From: Adineta ricciae
Lineage: Eukaryota; Rotifera; Eurotatoria; Adinetida; Adinetidae
Assembly: GCA_905250025.1 (NCBI GenBank)
Contig: CAJNOJ010000146.1
Location: forward strand, 1 to 64,000
Length of the DNA stretch: 64,000 bases
Reading direction: 5' to 3'
Below, piece by piece: positions 1 through 10,007 of this stretch. Position 1 is the stretch's first letter. The number at the start of each line of letters is the position of its first letter. The translations under genes and the position numbers were made by a program. The notes under the pieces are model-generated. The model was given only the letters and a program-made list of their open reading frames with translations. It ran no database searches and was not told the origin of the DNA.

Positions 1-2261
1 CATTTCTTGTTACGGGCACATCGCTGAATGGTATGTATGTATTTGGAAACGGGCTACTAACTGTCATAATGGATGATGTTGTCGATGTTAATATATAACT
101 GATAGTTCCATTAAATCCATAGGATGGATTAAATATCGGCCGATTTCCATAGGTTTCATAATATTTTTCAATAATGGGAAAGCTCAATTCTTCATAAGCT
201 GGATCGACCCATCGTGCAGGTGGTGGATCATTACCATTGTTGTAATAGATTGTAACGGTGGCATTCATCTCACTAGTACGTGGAGGTGTACCACTATCTT
301 GTGCATACACTTGAAATGTAATCGGAAAGAGACTAACACTTAAATTGTAAATTCCAGGAACACTGCTACGAAGGACAATTGTTCCTGTCGTCTGATTAAT
401 TGTAAAATATGGGACACCAACCGTTCCTATATAGTAATTAATCTGTCCGTTGACGCCTGAATCAGCATCTGACGCGATAATACGTAAGAAACGAGAGTTA
501 TTGGAATTGCCAACGGCAGAACGATAGATTGTATGATTCCAATTTGCCATAATAAATACTAAGCGAAATCAATCTGGCATGGACATGAAAGTAAGAATCT
601 TCCATCTTACCTGGTGGATTATCGTTCACATCCAATAGGTTGATACGTAAGCTGCAGAAAGCTAAACACAATTTGAAATAGAAATGCGTTGAACTATGAA
701 ATCGGGGACTTACATTGTCGTTGAGGTGTGCCATTATCAGTAGCTAATATAAATAAATACCAAACTCGTGGCAAACCTAAAATGCAACATAAAATTCATG
801 TCTTTCTAACCTTGTTTCGTATTTAGAGTTTGGTTAGTTATTTTTCGGTTCGATGAGTCCTGTTTCACAACACGGTCACTGATCAGTAAATTTAAAGCTT
901 GATTGACTTTTTCGAGTTAATGGCGTTTCTTAACACTCGGAAATTTGTTACGTAAATTTTTTTCTCATCAAAATCTTACATCAACCAATTTCATTCATAT
1001 CAATTGTTCGACAAGACAAAACAAATCAATAATCTTACCTGGTGCATCATAGTCAAATGAAGTATTCGTTCGTAACAACGCTGAACGAGTCGAATTCGTT
1101 TGGGTTAATTGTTGAATATAAAATTGTGTGTAAGCCGTATTTCTCAAACCACTCACTGAAAGTGAAATGTTCATGTTTATGTAACGATAACATACGCATG
1201 AAAGAGTTTACCTGTTGTTCGAGCTTGTTCCGATGGAAATGCGATCGTTACCTGACCATTTTCTCCTCGGTCGCTATCATACACCGATATCGTAGTTATG
1301 TTCGCTCCGACAGCATTATTTTCGTAAAATGAAATTGCCGAACCACAAATATTGTTCAGAAAGATTGGTGATTGTTTGTTGACAGCTGTTACATTGATGG
1401 TGATAGTTGTTGTGGTCGAAAATCTTGGGCAGGCTGCAAGTGCTGGTAAACACGATGCACCATCGTCACTCGCAGTGACAGTCACGAAATATTGTGATGC
1501 CGCGTATGATGGTAACGATTGTTGTAACTGCAAAGCACCCGTTGTTGCATCGATAGAAAACAGCGCACTAGTCATCGAGTAGACAATGCCATCGCCATCA
1601 GGATCAGTGGCATAAACCGTGCCGAAGAGCGACCCGACAGTTGCCGTTTTACTAATGAAAAATGTCTGATTGACTGGTACAAACACTGGTGGATTGACAT
1701 TATAATTTTGAAGATTAATTACAACGAGTGCAGTGGAACTAACCGATGGTCGAGTGGAATATGTTTGAGTTGCAATTAAATTAAATAAATAACGATAATA
1801 AGGTACGAAGTAACTTAGTGGACTAGATGAAAAGAATCGAATTATATTCTCATTTAACTGTTCTTGATGACTTACTAAGTATTAGTGACAAGGGCATAGG
1901 AACCATTTGATAAAGTAGTAACAGTAAAATTCGGGTTGCCCGACGTCATTGTTATAACACCCTTTGTGAGATTAAGTGCTCGACCAGTGACAGACGTCGG
2001 GACAAAACTTAGCCGAGTAGAGTCTGTTTGTGGTTGAACATTGAAGGTAAAGACTGTCGTGCCATTGGGCGATGCAACAGAAAAATTGAATGCATTCACC
2101 GTATAAATAGATTGATCGAAGAGTGGACCAGCATAATTCACATTATAAAAGAAACTTGGGATATCATTTTGGCAAATTTGCCCAATGGCAAGATTCAATT
2201 GAATTGTAAGGAAAATGATCAATACATGATTACATTTAGTTGAAAGCAAAATTGCAGACAT
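1..2261 (-). CDS. cadherin-repeat cell-surface protein, 5' portion (runs off window start)
   Basis: Six exons can be phased on the minus strand: 1876-2261, 1212-1822, 1039-1155, 714-776, 611-661 and <1-558. Splice phases all agree and introns are 52-56 bp, except 777-1038 (262 bp). The ATG at 2261 opens a hydrophobic signal peptide (residues about 10-26). Extracellular cadherin repeats follow. Calcium-binding signatures are visible as ATDPDGDG in exon 2 and LLDVNDNPP in exon 5, with further repeats (IIASDADSGVNG, VYAQDSGTPP) in the last exon. Cadherins are calcium-dependent adhesion proteins at the plasma membrane. The membrane segment and cytoplasmic tail lie outside the window, so the subtype (protocadherin, Fat-like or other) cannot be given. 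No stop interrupts the joined frame, so the gene looks intact. Family call is firm. Confidence 0.9.
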
Positions 2262-2898
2262 CTAAAATTATGAGACGAGATCTAGATCGTTTAGTATTTA
2301 TATGAAACTAATTGTTTTTTTTAACCTTGAATTTCATTACTAGAAATGCGTATATTACTTGTTTTTATTTCTTCCTCTTCCCACAGTCAAATATAGCTGA
2401 CGTAAATCGGCTGTCTCGTCAGTTTTGGGAGCGATTTTATCGTGTGCTGTTTTCGCAGGTACTCAAGATAAAATCGCCGATAAAGACGAAAATAGCGAAA
2501 TTCAATAGCATAAACTTATGGATATTATTATTAGTGCATCAACGGTTTTTCTTTTAATGTAATTCAATATTTATACATTTTTATATATGTCGCAATAGAT
2601 TAGAGAATTTAGTTGAGATTAGAATGTACATAAATATCAAAATACTATCGAAATCTATATTCTTTACGTTAGAAAGAGAAATAAATAGAAGTCATAATTG
2701 TGTACGAAAATATTTTGAAATTTCGAAAGATCGTTGAGAATTCTATAAAATGGTAAACAAAAATTTAACGATTGATTACATGTTGATGTTTGGATGAAAG
2801 ATTGAAAATCATAAAGAAAATGTTGATTTATTTAAATATCTTATGCTGGCTCTGTTTTCTTTCCAGGGCGGCGATATACGGGACATTGAAAACTTCTT
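2262..2898. other. intergenic, AT-rich
   Basis: Upstream region of the cadherin gene. No supported gene or RNA is visible; the short open frames here have no recognisable content. Confidence 0.5.
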
Positions 2899-3048
2899 CG
2901 AGCAGCGAAACATGGGGATATAGAAACTGTAAAGCGAGAAAAACGGAAGTAATTTTACTTCTGTAAAACGAATAGATTTTTTTCGAGCAGCGGGATATGG
3001 GGATATAGAAACAGTAGAGAAAGAAAAACGGAAGTAATTTTACTTTTT
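2899..3048. repeat. 85-bp minisatellite, first cluster (about two units)
   Basis: Two copies of the unit whose core is CGAGCAGCGG..GGGGATATAGAAAC..GAAAAACGGAAGTAATTTTACTT. CGAGCAGCG occurs at 2899 and 2984, exactly 85 bp apart. The same unit recurs at 4075-4620. Confidence 0.85.
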
Positions 3049-3189
3049 CCCTTTCTCGTAGAGAAGAGTCTTAGAAAAATAAACTGTTTGTTTGATTGCT
3101 TCCTTGCTTGTATGTCCGCACTTCACTGATTGGTCGAAAACTAAAATGTAGCCATTAAAAACTATTCTCGTAAAAAACTTGATCAAAGG

Positions 3190-3530
3190 GTTTTTGGGGC
3201 CGAGGAACTTGAATCTGACGTTAGCTTTTTGAAATATTGAAGAAAAAATTTTTTAAAACAAAGGGCCGTTTTTTACAAAAAAAGTTTTTTTTATAAAATT
3301 TGACTAAGGAGTGTATTGGGTCGATAAACTCGAATCTGGCGTTATTTTTTCAAATGTTTACATAGATAAAATTTTTTACACAAAGGGCGACTTTTTTGTA
3401 GGAAACAGTGTTTTTCAGTAAAAATTTACCTAAGAGATCTTGGATTCGAAGAGAACAAATGTGATGTTACTTTTTCAGAATTAAAAAAAATTTTTCAAAT
3501 CAAGGATATCAATTTTCAGAAAAACATGTA
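3190..3530. repeat. about 121-125-bp diverged tandem repeat, three copies
   Basis: Copies can be aligned on the core GAATCTGACGTTA (about 3211), GAATCTGGCGTTA (about 3332) and AAATGTGATGTTA (about 3457). Each is followed by a T/A-rich tract and a block like ACAAAGGGC. Spacing is 121-125 bp. No open frame runs through it. Confidence 0.65.
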
Positions 3531-4074
3531 TAACTTGTTTTCAAGTTCTACCCTCTCTTGCTCAAGACGCTGAACTGAAACGTCTAGATGAACTTGATAA
3601 AAAGACAAAACGAGAATGTACCTCATTCGCTTTTTGAACGTGTATAAATCGATACACTGTTAGGAGTTTAGTGTTATTACAAGCATACAAAACGTATATT
3701 CATTTTTCAAATTATCTTAAAATAAGTATTCGTATATGTTCATTTTTTTGCGTCTTTCTTTACATTTATCTTAATTATTGTAGTAATCGTTTCTCTTCTC
3801 TCATTGCAGTAGATATTTCCTATCATGATTTTTTATTTTCTTTTTTCATGTAATAACTTATAATCTACTTAATTGTATTGATACTTATTTAGAATATCTG
3901 GTCCTTAATTCGATATTGGATATAAATTTCTATTATTACTTTTGTGAAAATATCTAATCTTAACTAAAAATAAATTAATATACACACAATGATAGCTTTA
4001 AAGTGTAATATCTGAAAGCACGATTTCTACGAGAAAGAGCTGAGCAAGTCGCTAAACGAGCGTTACTTGTGTTA

Positions 4075-4620
4075 AACAAATAGATTTTTTTCGAGCAGCG
4101 GGGATTGAAAAATTAGGAAAAAAAGACGATTTTATTTTTCAATCGAAAGAATTTCGACGCAGGACATGGGGATATGGAAGCTGTAGAGAGAGAAAAACAC
4201 AAGTGATTGTAATTTTGTAAAACGAATAGATTTTTTTCGAGCAGCAGAACACGGGGATATGGAAACTATAGAGAGAGAAAAACGGAAGTAATTTTACTTC
4301 TGTAAAACGAATAGATTTTTTTCGAGCAGCGGAATATGGGGACATAGAAACTGTAGAAAGAGAAAAAAACAAGTAACTTAACTTCTATAAAACGAATAGA
4401 TTTTTTTCGAGCAGCGGAACACGGGGATATAGAAACTGTAGAAAGAGAAAAAAACAAGTCATTTTACTTCTGTAAAACGAATAGATTTTTTTCGAGCAGT
4501 GGGAGGGACATTGAAAAAGTAGGAAAAAAGACGATTTTATTTTTCAATCGAAGGAATTTTCATGCCGGACATGGGATATACAAACTGTAGAGCAGAAAAA
4601 ATCGATAATTTTTTTTTTCT
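4075..4620. repeat. 85-bp minisatellite, second cluster with long end units
   Basis: The string AACGAATAGA occurs at 4221, 4306, 4391 and 4476, so the period is exactly 85 bp. The unit contains TTTTTTTCGAGCAGCGG, ACACGGGGATATAGAAAC and a GAGAAAAA tract. The first (from 4075) and last (from 4476) units are longer variants (about 145 bp) carrying an extra block ACGATTTTATTTTTCAATCGAA. Since 85 is not a multiple of three, the open minus-strand frames over the array are a by-product of the repeat. Confidence 0.9.
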
Positions 4621-5719
4621 ATTGTATTTTCTCTTCTATTATTTTTTTGCGCATTCCAAACTCAACTAGATTCTCATGTCAACTGTGCCATATAATTTGG
4701 TCAAAATAAAGAAGGAAAACATTTTGTTCAAATACGTACGTCTAGTTTCCAATCCGATGTCATCAATCTAAGCTGTACTCATAAGAAAGGATGGGCAACA
4801 TCTCTAGAATCATCTAGCGTGATTGAGCCCTCATGCAATTTCCCCCTAAACCGTCGGTAACATTCATTATAATCCGCATAATTAAAAGTTTCTCAAAACA
4901 TTTTGACCATATTTGTGTCTAGAGATGACCAAGACGAACAAAAAGGAGAAAAGAATCTGTAGTAGCTTTGACGGTCAGATTTTTGGTGACAATGGGTTCA
5001 ACTTCAGTTTATAGTGTCCGCAGCATTACGCTCGCTTAGTACATTGTATTAATAGAAATAATCTTTATTGAAATCAATCTTTTGTTTGCTTTTTGCATTT
5101 CAAAATGGTTTATTGAATAAAATTATTCAATATACGTCAAGTCAAATAATAAATCAGGTAAATGTTCTTATGGAATAATTTGCTTCATTTTTCTTTGGTT
5201 ATTCACAATGACTTCGTTCTTCTAAATAGCTAATTCATACTTTTTGTTATCATCATTTCTCACTGGCATCCACGAGTTTATTTTACTTTTTTGCGATCTC
5301 TTTTATACACAAATGACGAAGTTAATATGCGACCGATGAATAGATAATATGATATATTTTATGTCAGAGTAGCACTATTTAACTGTAAAATGAACGTTTC
5401 TATGTTGATCTTTCAGAAATATTCTTTTTTTTTGTCAATGATTCTTCCATCGTGGTCTTAATTAAAGGTCAAACATCTGATTTTTCCTTTTCATTATAAA
5501 AATAAAAGACAATTTTAAATGAAATTTAGAACTCAAGTACTATTTCAATGATTTTCTTTCATTTATTCAAAACATCAAAATAGTTTTAGCAGAAAATTAG
5601 GCTTTCTCGGAATGTTTTTTCGTAAAAATCAGAAGTTTGCTGATTTGTGTTTGAATAAATAAAAGAGATATCCCTATAGAACTGTTGTTGTGAGAAAATC
5701 ATTTTGAAATCGTTCACAA
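4621..5719. other. intergenic, no gene seen
   Basis: AT-rich sequence between the minisatellite and the NHL gene. No conserved coding segment, tRNA or transposon end was recognised. Confidence 0.5.
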
Positions 5720-7018
5720 ATGTTGCTGAAAGTGAGAAAAGTTCTTTTTTTCATCATTTTGTTCGTTGTCAACAAAGTTTCAGGTAATACTTCGATGGAA
5801 GATTTGCTCTGCCTTGGTAGAGTGTTGAATTGAGGTTACTCATATAATATAATCGACCAAGTCTTCCATCCAATTCTCAATGAAATTCAAATGGAACAAC
5901 AATTGTGAATGAAACCATCATTGGAACAAATATCGTTGATTTATTTATTGATGAAAACAATACAATTTACATCTCAAATGAACAAATTTTGACTTTGGTT
6001 CAAGGAAATGTGAGTTTGGTTGGAAATGTTTCGATGAACTTGAAGAATATTTCAAGTTTATTTGTGACAAAAGAAGAAAAGATCTATGTTGATACATTTT
6101 ATTTATCAAATGTGAGTGAAATCGAAGTGAATTCGATTTCACGAATGAACTTTTGTGAACAATGTTTTGATATTTTTGTGAGTGAAGATCAAATTCTATT
6201 GTGTTCATTGTCTCAACAACATCAGATCATTTCCAAGTCATTACTCGATCAATGGGACTACCTGTCAACTGTAGCAGGAATAGGAAGTGAAGGATCAACA
6301 TCAATCACGCTTCGAAATCGTCGTGGAATATTTCTTGATGAAAACAATGCAAATCTATTTGTTGCTGATTGTGGAAACAATCGAATACAGAAATTCCATT
6401 TAGGTTCATTTGAAGGTGAAACAATCATTTCGAATCAAACATTTCCACTGAACTGTCCAAATGGAATCACATTGGATGACCAAGGTTTTGTATTTGTTGT
6501 TAATTCCAGCAATAATCGAATTCTTGGACAGAATCCCAATGGTTTCCATTGTTTCATCGGCTGTGAACAATCAGTTGAACCAAACCCAAATCAATTAAAT
6601 TCTCTATCGAATCGTCACTTTGATTCATTTGGAAATCTTCTTGTGGTTGATCAACAAAACCAACGAATTCAACGATTTGATTTGATTCTCTATTCAGGAC
6701 GTAAGTTCAAATGAAAAATCAAAGAAAAAGATCGTTTTCAATTGGAGATTTCTTGAACTACGTCGTTTGGAAAGCTTTCCAAGATATTCCTTTTTTCTAT
6801 CAAAGAAAACTTCGTTTTTATAATTTGATTCGGATTTCGAAGTTTTTGTTTTCGAGAAAAAAAAACGAGTTTCGAGTTTGTCTTTGTTTTGTTTAGAATG
6901 GACAACAACTGGAAATATGAGTGTTGCACGACAATGGCATACAGCATCGATTTTATTCAATAAGGCAATATTAGTGACAGGTGGATGTTGTGCTCTCAAC
7001 AGTGCCGAATTGTATTGA
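5720..7018 (+). CDS. secreted NHL-repeat protein with a kelch-type last exon (likely decaying)
   Basis: An ATG at 5720 starts a 21-residue hydrophobic signal peptide followed by a GTAATA donor at 5784. The main exon (about 5860-6700) encodes NHL/beta-propeller repeats: DLFIDENNTIYIS, GIFLDENNANLFVADCGNNRIQKF, GITLDDQGFVFVVNSSNNRI, NLLVVDQQNQRIQRFD. The donor GTAAGT at 6701 and an acceptor at 6896 join, in phase, to an exon reading WTTTGNMSVARQWHTAS..ILVTGG..SAELY then stop. That is a typical kelch repeat. NHL and kelch propellers serve as extracellular protein-binding platforms. Two oddities suggest decay. The start of the main exon cannot be joined to the signal-peptide exon without a frame break near 5870-5895. 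The kelch repeat stops at the point where homologues continue with DPSTG, and the sequence TATTGATC there suggests one extra T. It could be a young pseudogene. Confidence 0.65.
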
Positions 7019-8480
7019 TCGAAAAAGACGTTGGACTGGAAATTTTTTCTTCTTTTTGAAACAAAAGAAAACGAAAAGTTTATAAAAAAAAAAGATTTCC
7101 GTTGCAACTTCGTGAAAAACGAAAAATTATTGTTGAACTGACAAAAGACGAAATAAAATTGAAAACAAAATCAGATTCTGTTGACTTTATCTAAATACAT
7201 GCTTATAAAAAAAAGAAGAAAATCGTCGAAAAGATTTATTTCTGTTACTGTGAATTTCCAACGAAATGAAAATGCAGAAAATAGAGGAGACGAAAATTTT
7301 TGCTTTTTTCGCGCAAAAATACAAACCGTGATGATTTAATGAGAAATATTCGAATCGATGAAGATTTCATATGAAAAGGGAGAGGTGTTTTTTGCAAAGT
7401 TTTTCAATTTTTCATGTGAAAAGACAAAAAAAGACTTTGCTTTTCTCTTGTTAACGAAAAGAATTTCAGAAAAATTTTGTTGAAATGAAAAAAATGCTCC
7501 GGTCGAAGAAGGGTGTGAGGGAAATGTATTTGAATTTGAATTCGATGATCAATTTTGATCATTCGAAGGCAAATTTATCGATGGTTTTCATTGAGAGAAA
7601 GAATTTTCCTGTGACGAATACAGAAGATCAATGATAATAGTTCAAGTGTGAGCGTATTTTGTAATATTAATAGTGAATGGTTTTCTTCTCAAATAGCTTG
7701 GAATGTTGGTTATTCTCCATGTTTGTTGACTGTTTATGATCTTAACAATAACACAAAAGAAGATATTATTGTTCCAAGTATGATTACAGTTCTTCGACAA
7801 AATTAGCATTTTGTGTTCGAATCTTTGTAGACACTTGATTCTTCTTTTCTCCTTCGCATACATTCTGACGATGTTAAATAAGATTTTTCTACCGATAACC
7901 GAGAAGAAAATGATGTAGAAAAATATCACAACAAAAAAATACAAAGACATTCATTCTCATCTCGTTTAGTCGAAATAAATAAATTTAACAAAAGAATTCT
8001 AACACGGACTTTTTAATGGGATAAATTTGGTAGAGACGACCATATGAATAGCTATGTATGTTGTTGTGGTACTGAACTATGTTGTTGATCAAAAAATAAA
8101 ACTCAAGTCAATGTGATCAAATCCGAAAGACGAAAATCAAAAGATTAGCATTGAAACGTTTTTATCTATATTAAGTTTACTATAAATACATATGACATCG
8201 TGTAATCGTCAAATGTAAGTGCAGTACCTTAGTAAAAAAAATGATATTCTATGAAGTTTTCAAATGATATCAATTTTCTTTCATATTATGTCACACTCTC
8301 AAATATTAATTCCTCTTTTGTCTGTGATTTCAATATTTATTTCATAGAATGAAGATAATTCTTTTAAAATGAAGATAAAACATTTTCGTCTTTGATAAGT
8401 TGAATTAAATCTAATTATTTCATAGAAATTTGCTCGTCGATACAAACTTGCAGTTTAATCAAAGCACAATTCAATACTTT
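7019..8480. other. intergenic with one short unexplained open stretch (7620-7806)
   Basis: AT-rich sequence without a recognised gene. The plus frame 7620-7806 ends in AWNVGYSPCLLTVYDLNNN..IVPSMITVLRQN and a stop. Its composition looks protein-like, so it may be a stray terminal exon, but I cannot place it in a family. Confidence 0.35.
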
Positions 8481-8977
8481 TCATTTGGATCCTCGTCGAT
8501 AATCAAAATGATATAAGATCGTTCTTAGAACTCCTTCATGCATTGAAAATAGTACCGCATTGTTCAGATCAGATGAATGAGAGATAATCAATGAACGAAT
8601 TGTTTGGCAAATTCTTCGATAAACATCCGAATAACTTTCGGTATCTGCATTCCATTTAAAAGATAAATATTCTTCTTTCGTTAATTGATCGAGATCGAAT
8701 GTTTGTTTTAAATACGACTGAAGTTCTTCAATTGATGTTCCTTTCCATTGACCAAACGATTTTTGTCTGAGTAGAATTGATTTGAATTGCAAATTTGTTC
8801 AGCAGTTATAGGAGCTCGTTGTAAATCCGATGAGATGATTTTCGAAAATTTGATGCCATTTAGTTTGTCTTTAAGTTTCTCGCTTTGTAAAAGTCCGTTT
8901 CGATTAAATAGAAAGTCCATATATCCTTGAAGTTTCTTTTTAATATTCCAATCAGTTTCATCATGTCGAATTAAAAT
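8481..8977 (-). pseudogene. histidine phosphatase (phosphoglycerate mutase-like/TIGAR-like) fragment
   Basis: Read on the minus strand, the frame opens with SWKILIRHDETDWNIKKKLQG and continues through KIISSDLQRAPITAEQICN. These match the histidine phosphatase superfamily pattern (RHGET..N, then SSDL.RA..TA). The distal part has SFGQWKGTSIEEL and LFSMHEGVLRTIL, matching the second catalytic-histidine block (usually THGGV.R). The first motif reads RHDE rather than RHGE. Between about 8790 and 8770 the reading frame must shift by one base to connect the halves (ICNSNQF to FKSILLRQKS), and no splice site covers it. The protein also stops soon after the second histidine. I read it as a decaying gene copy; a sequencing indel is the alternative. 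Confidence 0.7.
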
Positions 8978-9012
8978 TTTCCATGAAGATTCTTAATCTG
9001 AAATTTTCATAA

Positions 9013-9643
9013 GTAATTTTCAATTTGTTGATTTCTTCAAATACCACTGGAGAAGTAATCCGACATTGTCGACGTAACGGTATAACAAATGAATTCAAGA
9101 GACTTCAGCAGGAATGTAAACATGAAGGAGTAAGACTATCTTTTCGTAAATTGATTGAATTAGATGTGAAATCAAGTGTTGTTCCTGGTGGGAGTTCCAG
9201 TATAGAATTGGCTGATCTATATGCTCGCTTCTTTTACAATCAGTCATTGATAGAGTATACTAGTGATCATTATTTGTGTAATTGCACAACATCAAAAGCC
9301 TTCGAAAAAAACTGTAAATATCTCGAGAAACAAAATGACGATTCTTAGGACGCGTTATCATGTGATATGGTCTTCTTTGCCTTGATTGGCGAGAGGTCTG
9401 TGATAGTGTTCAAAGATGTGCAGGTGACACTGCTGAAGAGAATTGAGATTTATTGGAATTCAATTAATGTGAAGATGATGAATTTCGATGTACAAACGGA
9501 ATGTGCATTCCCGAACATTTTTGGCTAGATAGTATGTATTTTATGGGTAAAATCTCATGAAAATCACACTTTAAATCGTCTGCTTAGGCGACTATGATTG
9601 TATGGACTGGAGCAATAAGTCGGCTTTCAAAATTATTGTGTAA
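9013..9643 (+). pseudogene. LDLa/EGF-type surface protein relict
   Basis: The frame from 9013 has no ATG at its start. It encodes ISSNTTGEVIRHCRRNGITN..RLQQECK, then FFYNQSLIEYTSDHYLCNCTTSKAFEKNC, ending at 9348. Past it, with stops between, another frame shows CEDDEFRCTNGMCIPEHFWLDS near 9475-9530. After a likely intron ending at 9588 comes GDYDCMDWSNK. Together these make one LDL-receptor class A repeat (C..DEFRC..GMCIP...GDYDCMDWSNK). The parts are those of the large LDLa/EGF/7TM proteins, one of which lies just downstream on the opposite strand. No complete frame exists and it ends abruptly at 9643, so it is a remnant. Family placement is good; exact boundaries are not. Confidence 0.65.
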
Positions 9644-10007
9644 TATTTACTTGTCAAAAGAATATGATCAAGATAAAGGTGAAATGAATTTAACAAAAAT
9701 TCAAAATGAAAATATTTTCGTTGCTGACGACAAAGAAAGTTTGGGTGATTTTATTGGATTGAAATAAAAAGTATTTTCAAATAAACATAGTTTGTCTTAT
9801 CCACAGTTTCTTGTGATTGCGTCGTAGTTGTGCGACAACAATCATTGTCTTCCGCAACTACATGCAATATTTCACATCATACTGTCCTATGATTGTTTTC
9901 TGAGAACAGGATAATATTCAACACATTCTATCACAACATTCAATGAAAACGACTGAATTGATACGATGTAATATAAAGCTGAAAAAAATGTAGGGATTTC
10001 AACGAGA

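Noticed and set aside
4139-4457. Overlapping minus-strand open frames with a repeated SLSTVS..PCSAARKKSIRF protein
   Set aside because: They are the 85-bp minisatellite read in rotating frames; there is no start context or conservation.
6694-7107. 137-aa minus-strand frame over the kelch exon
   Set aside because: Low-complexity antisense shadow of the intron and kelch exon.
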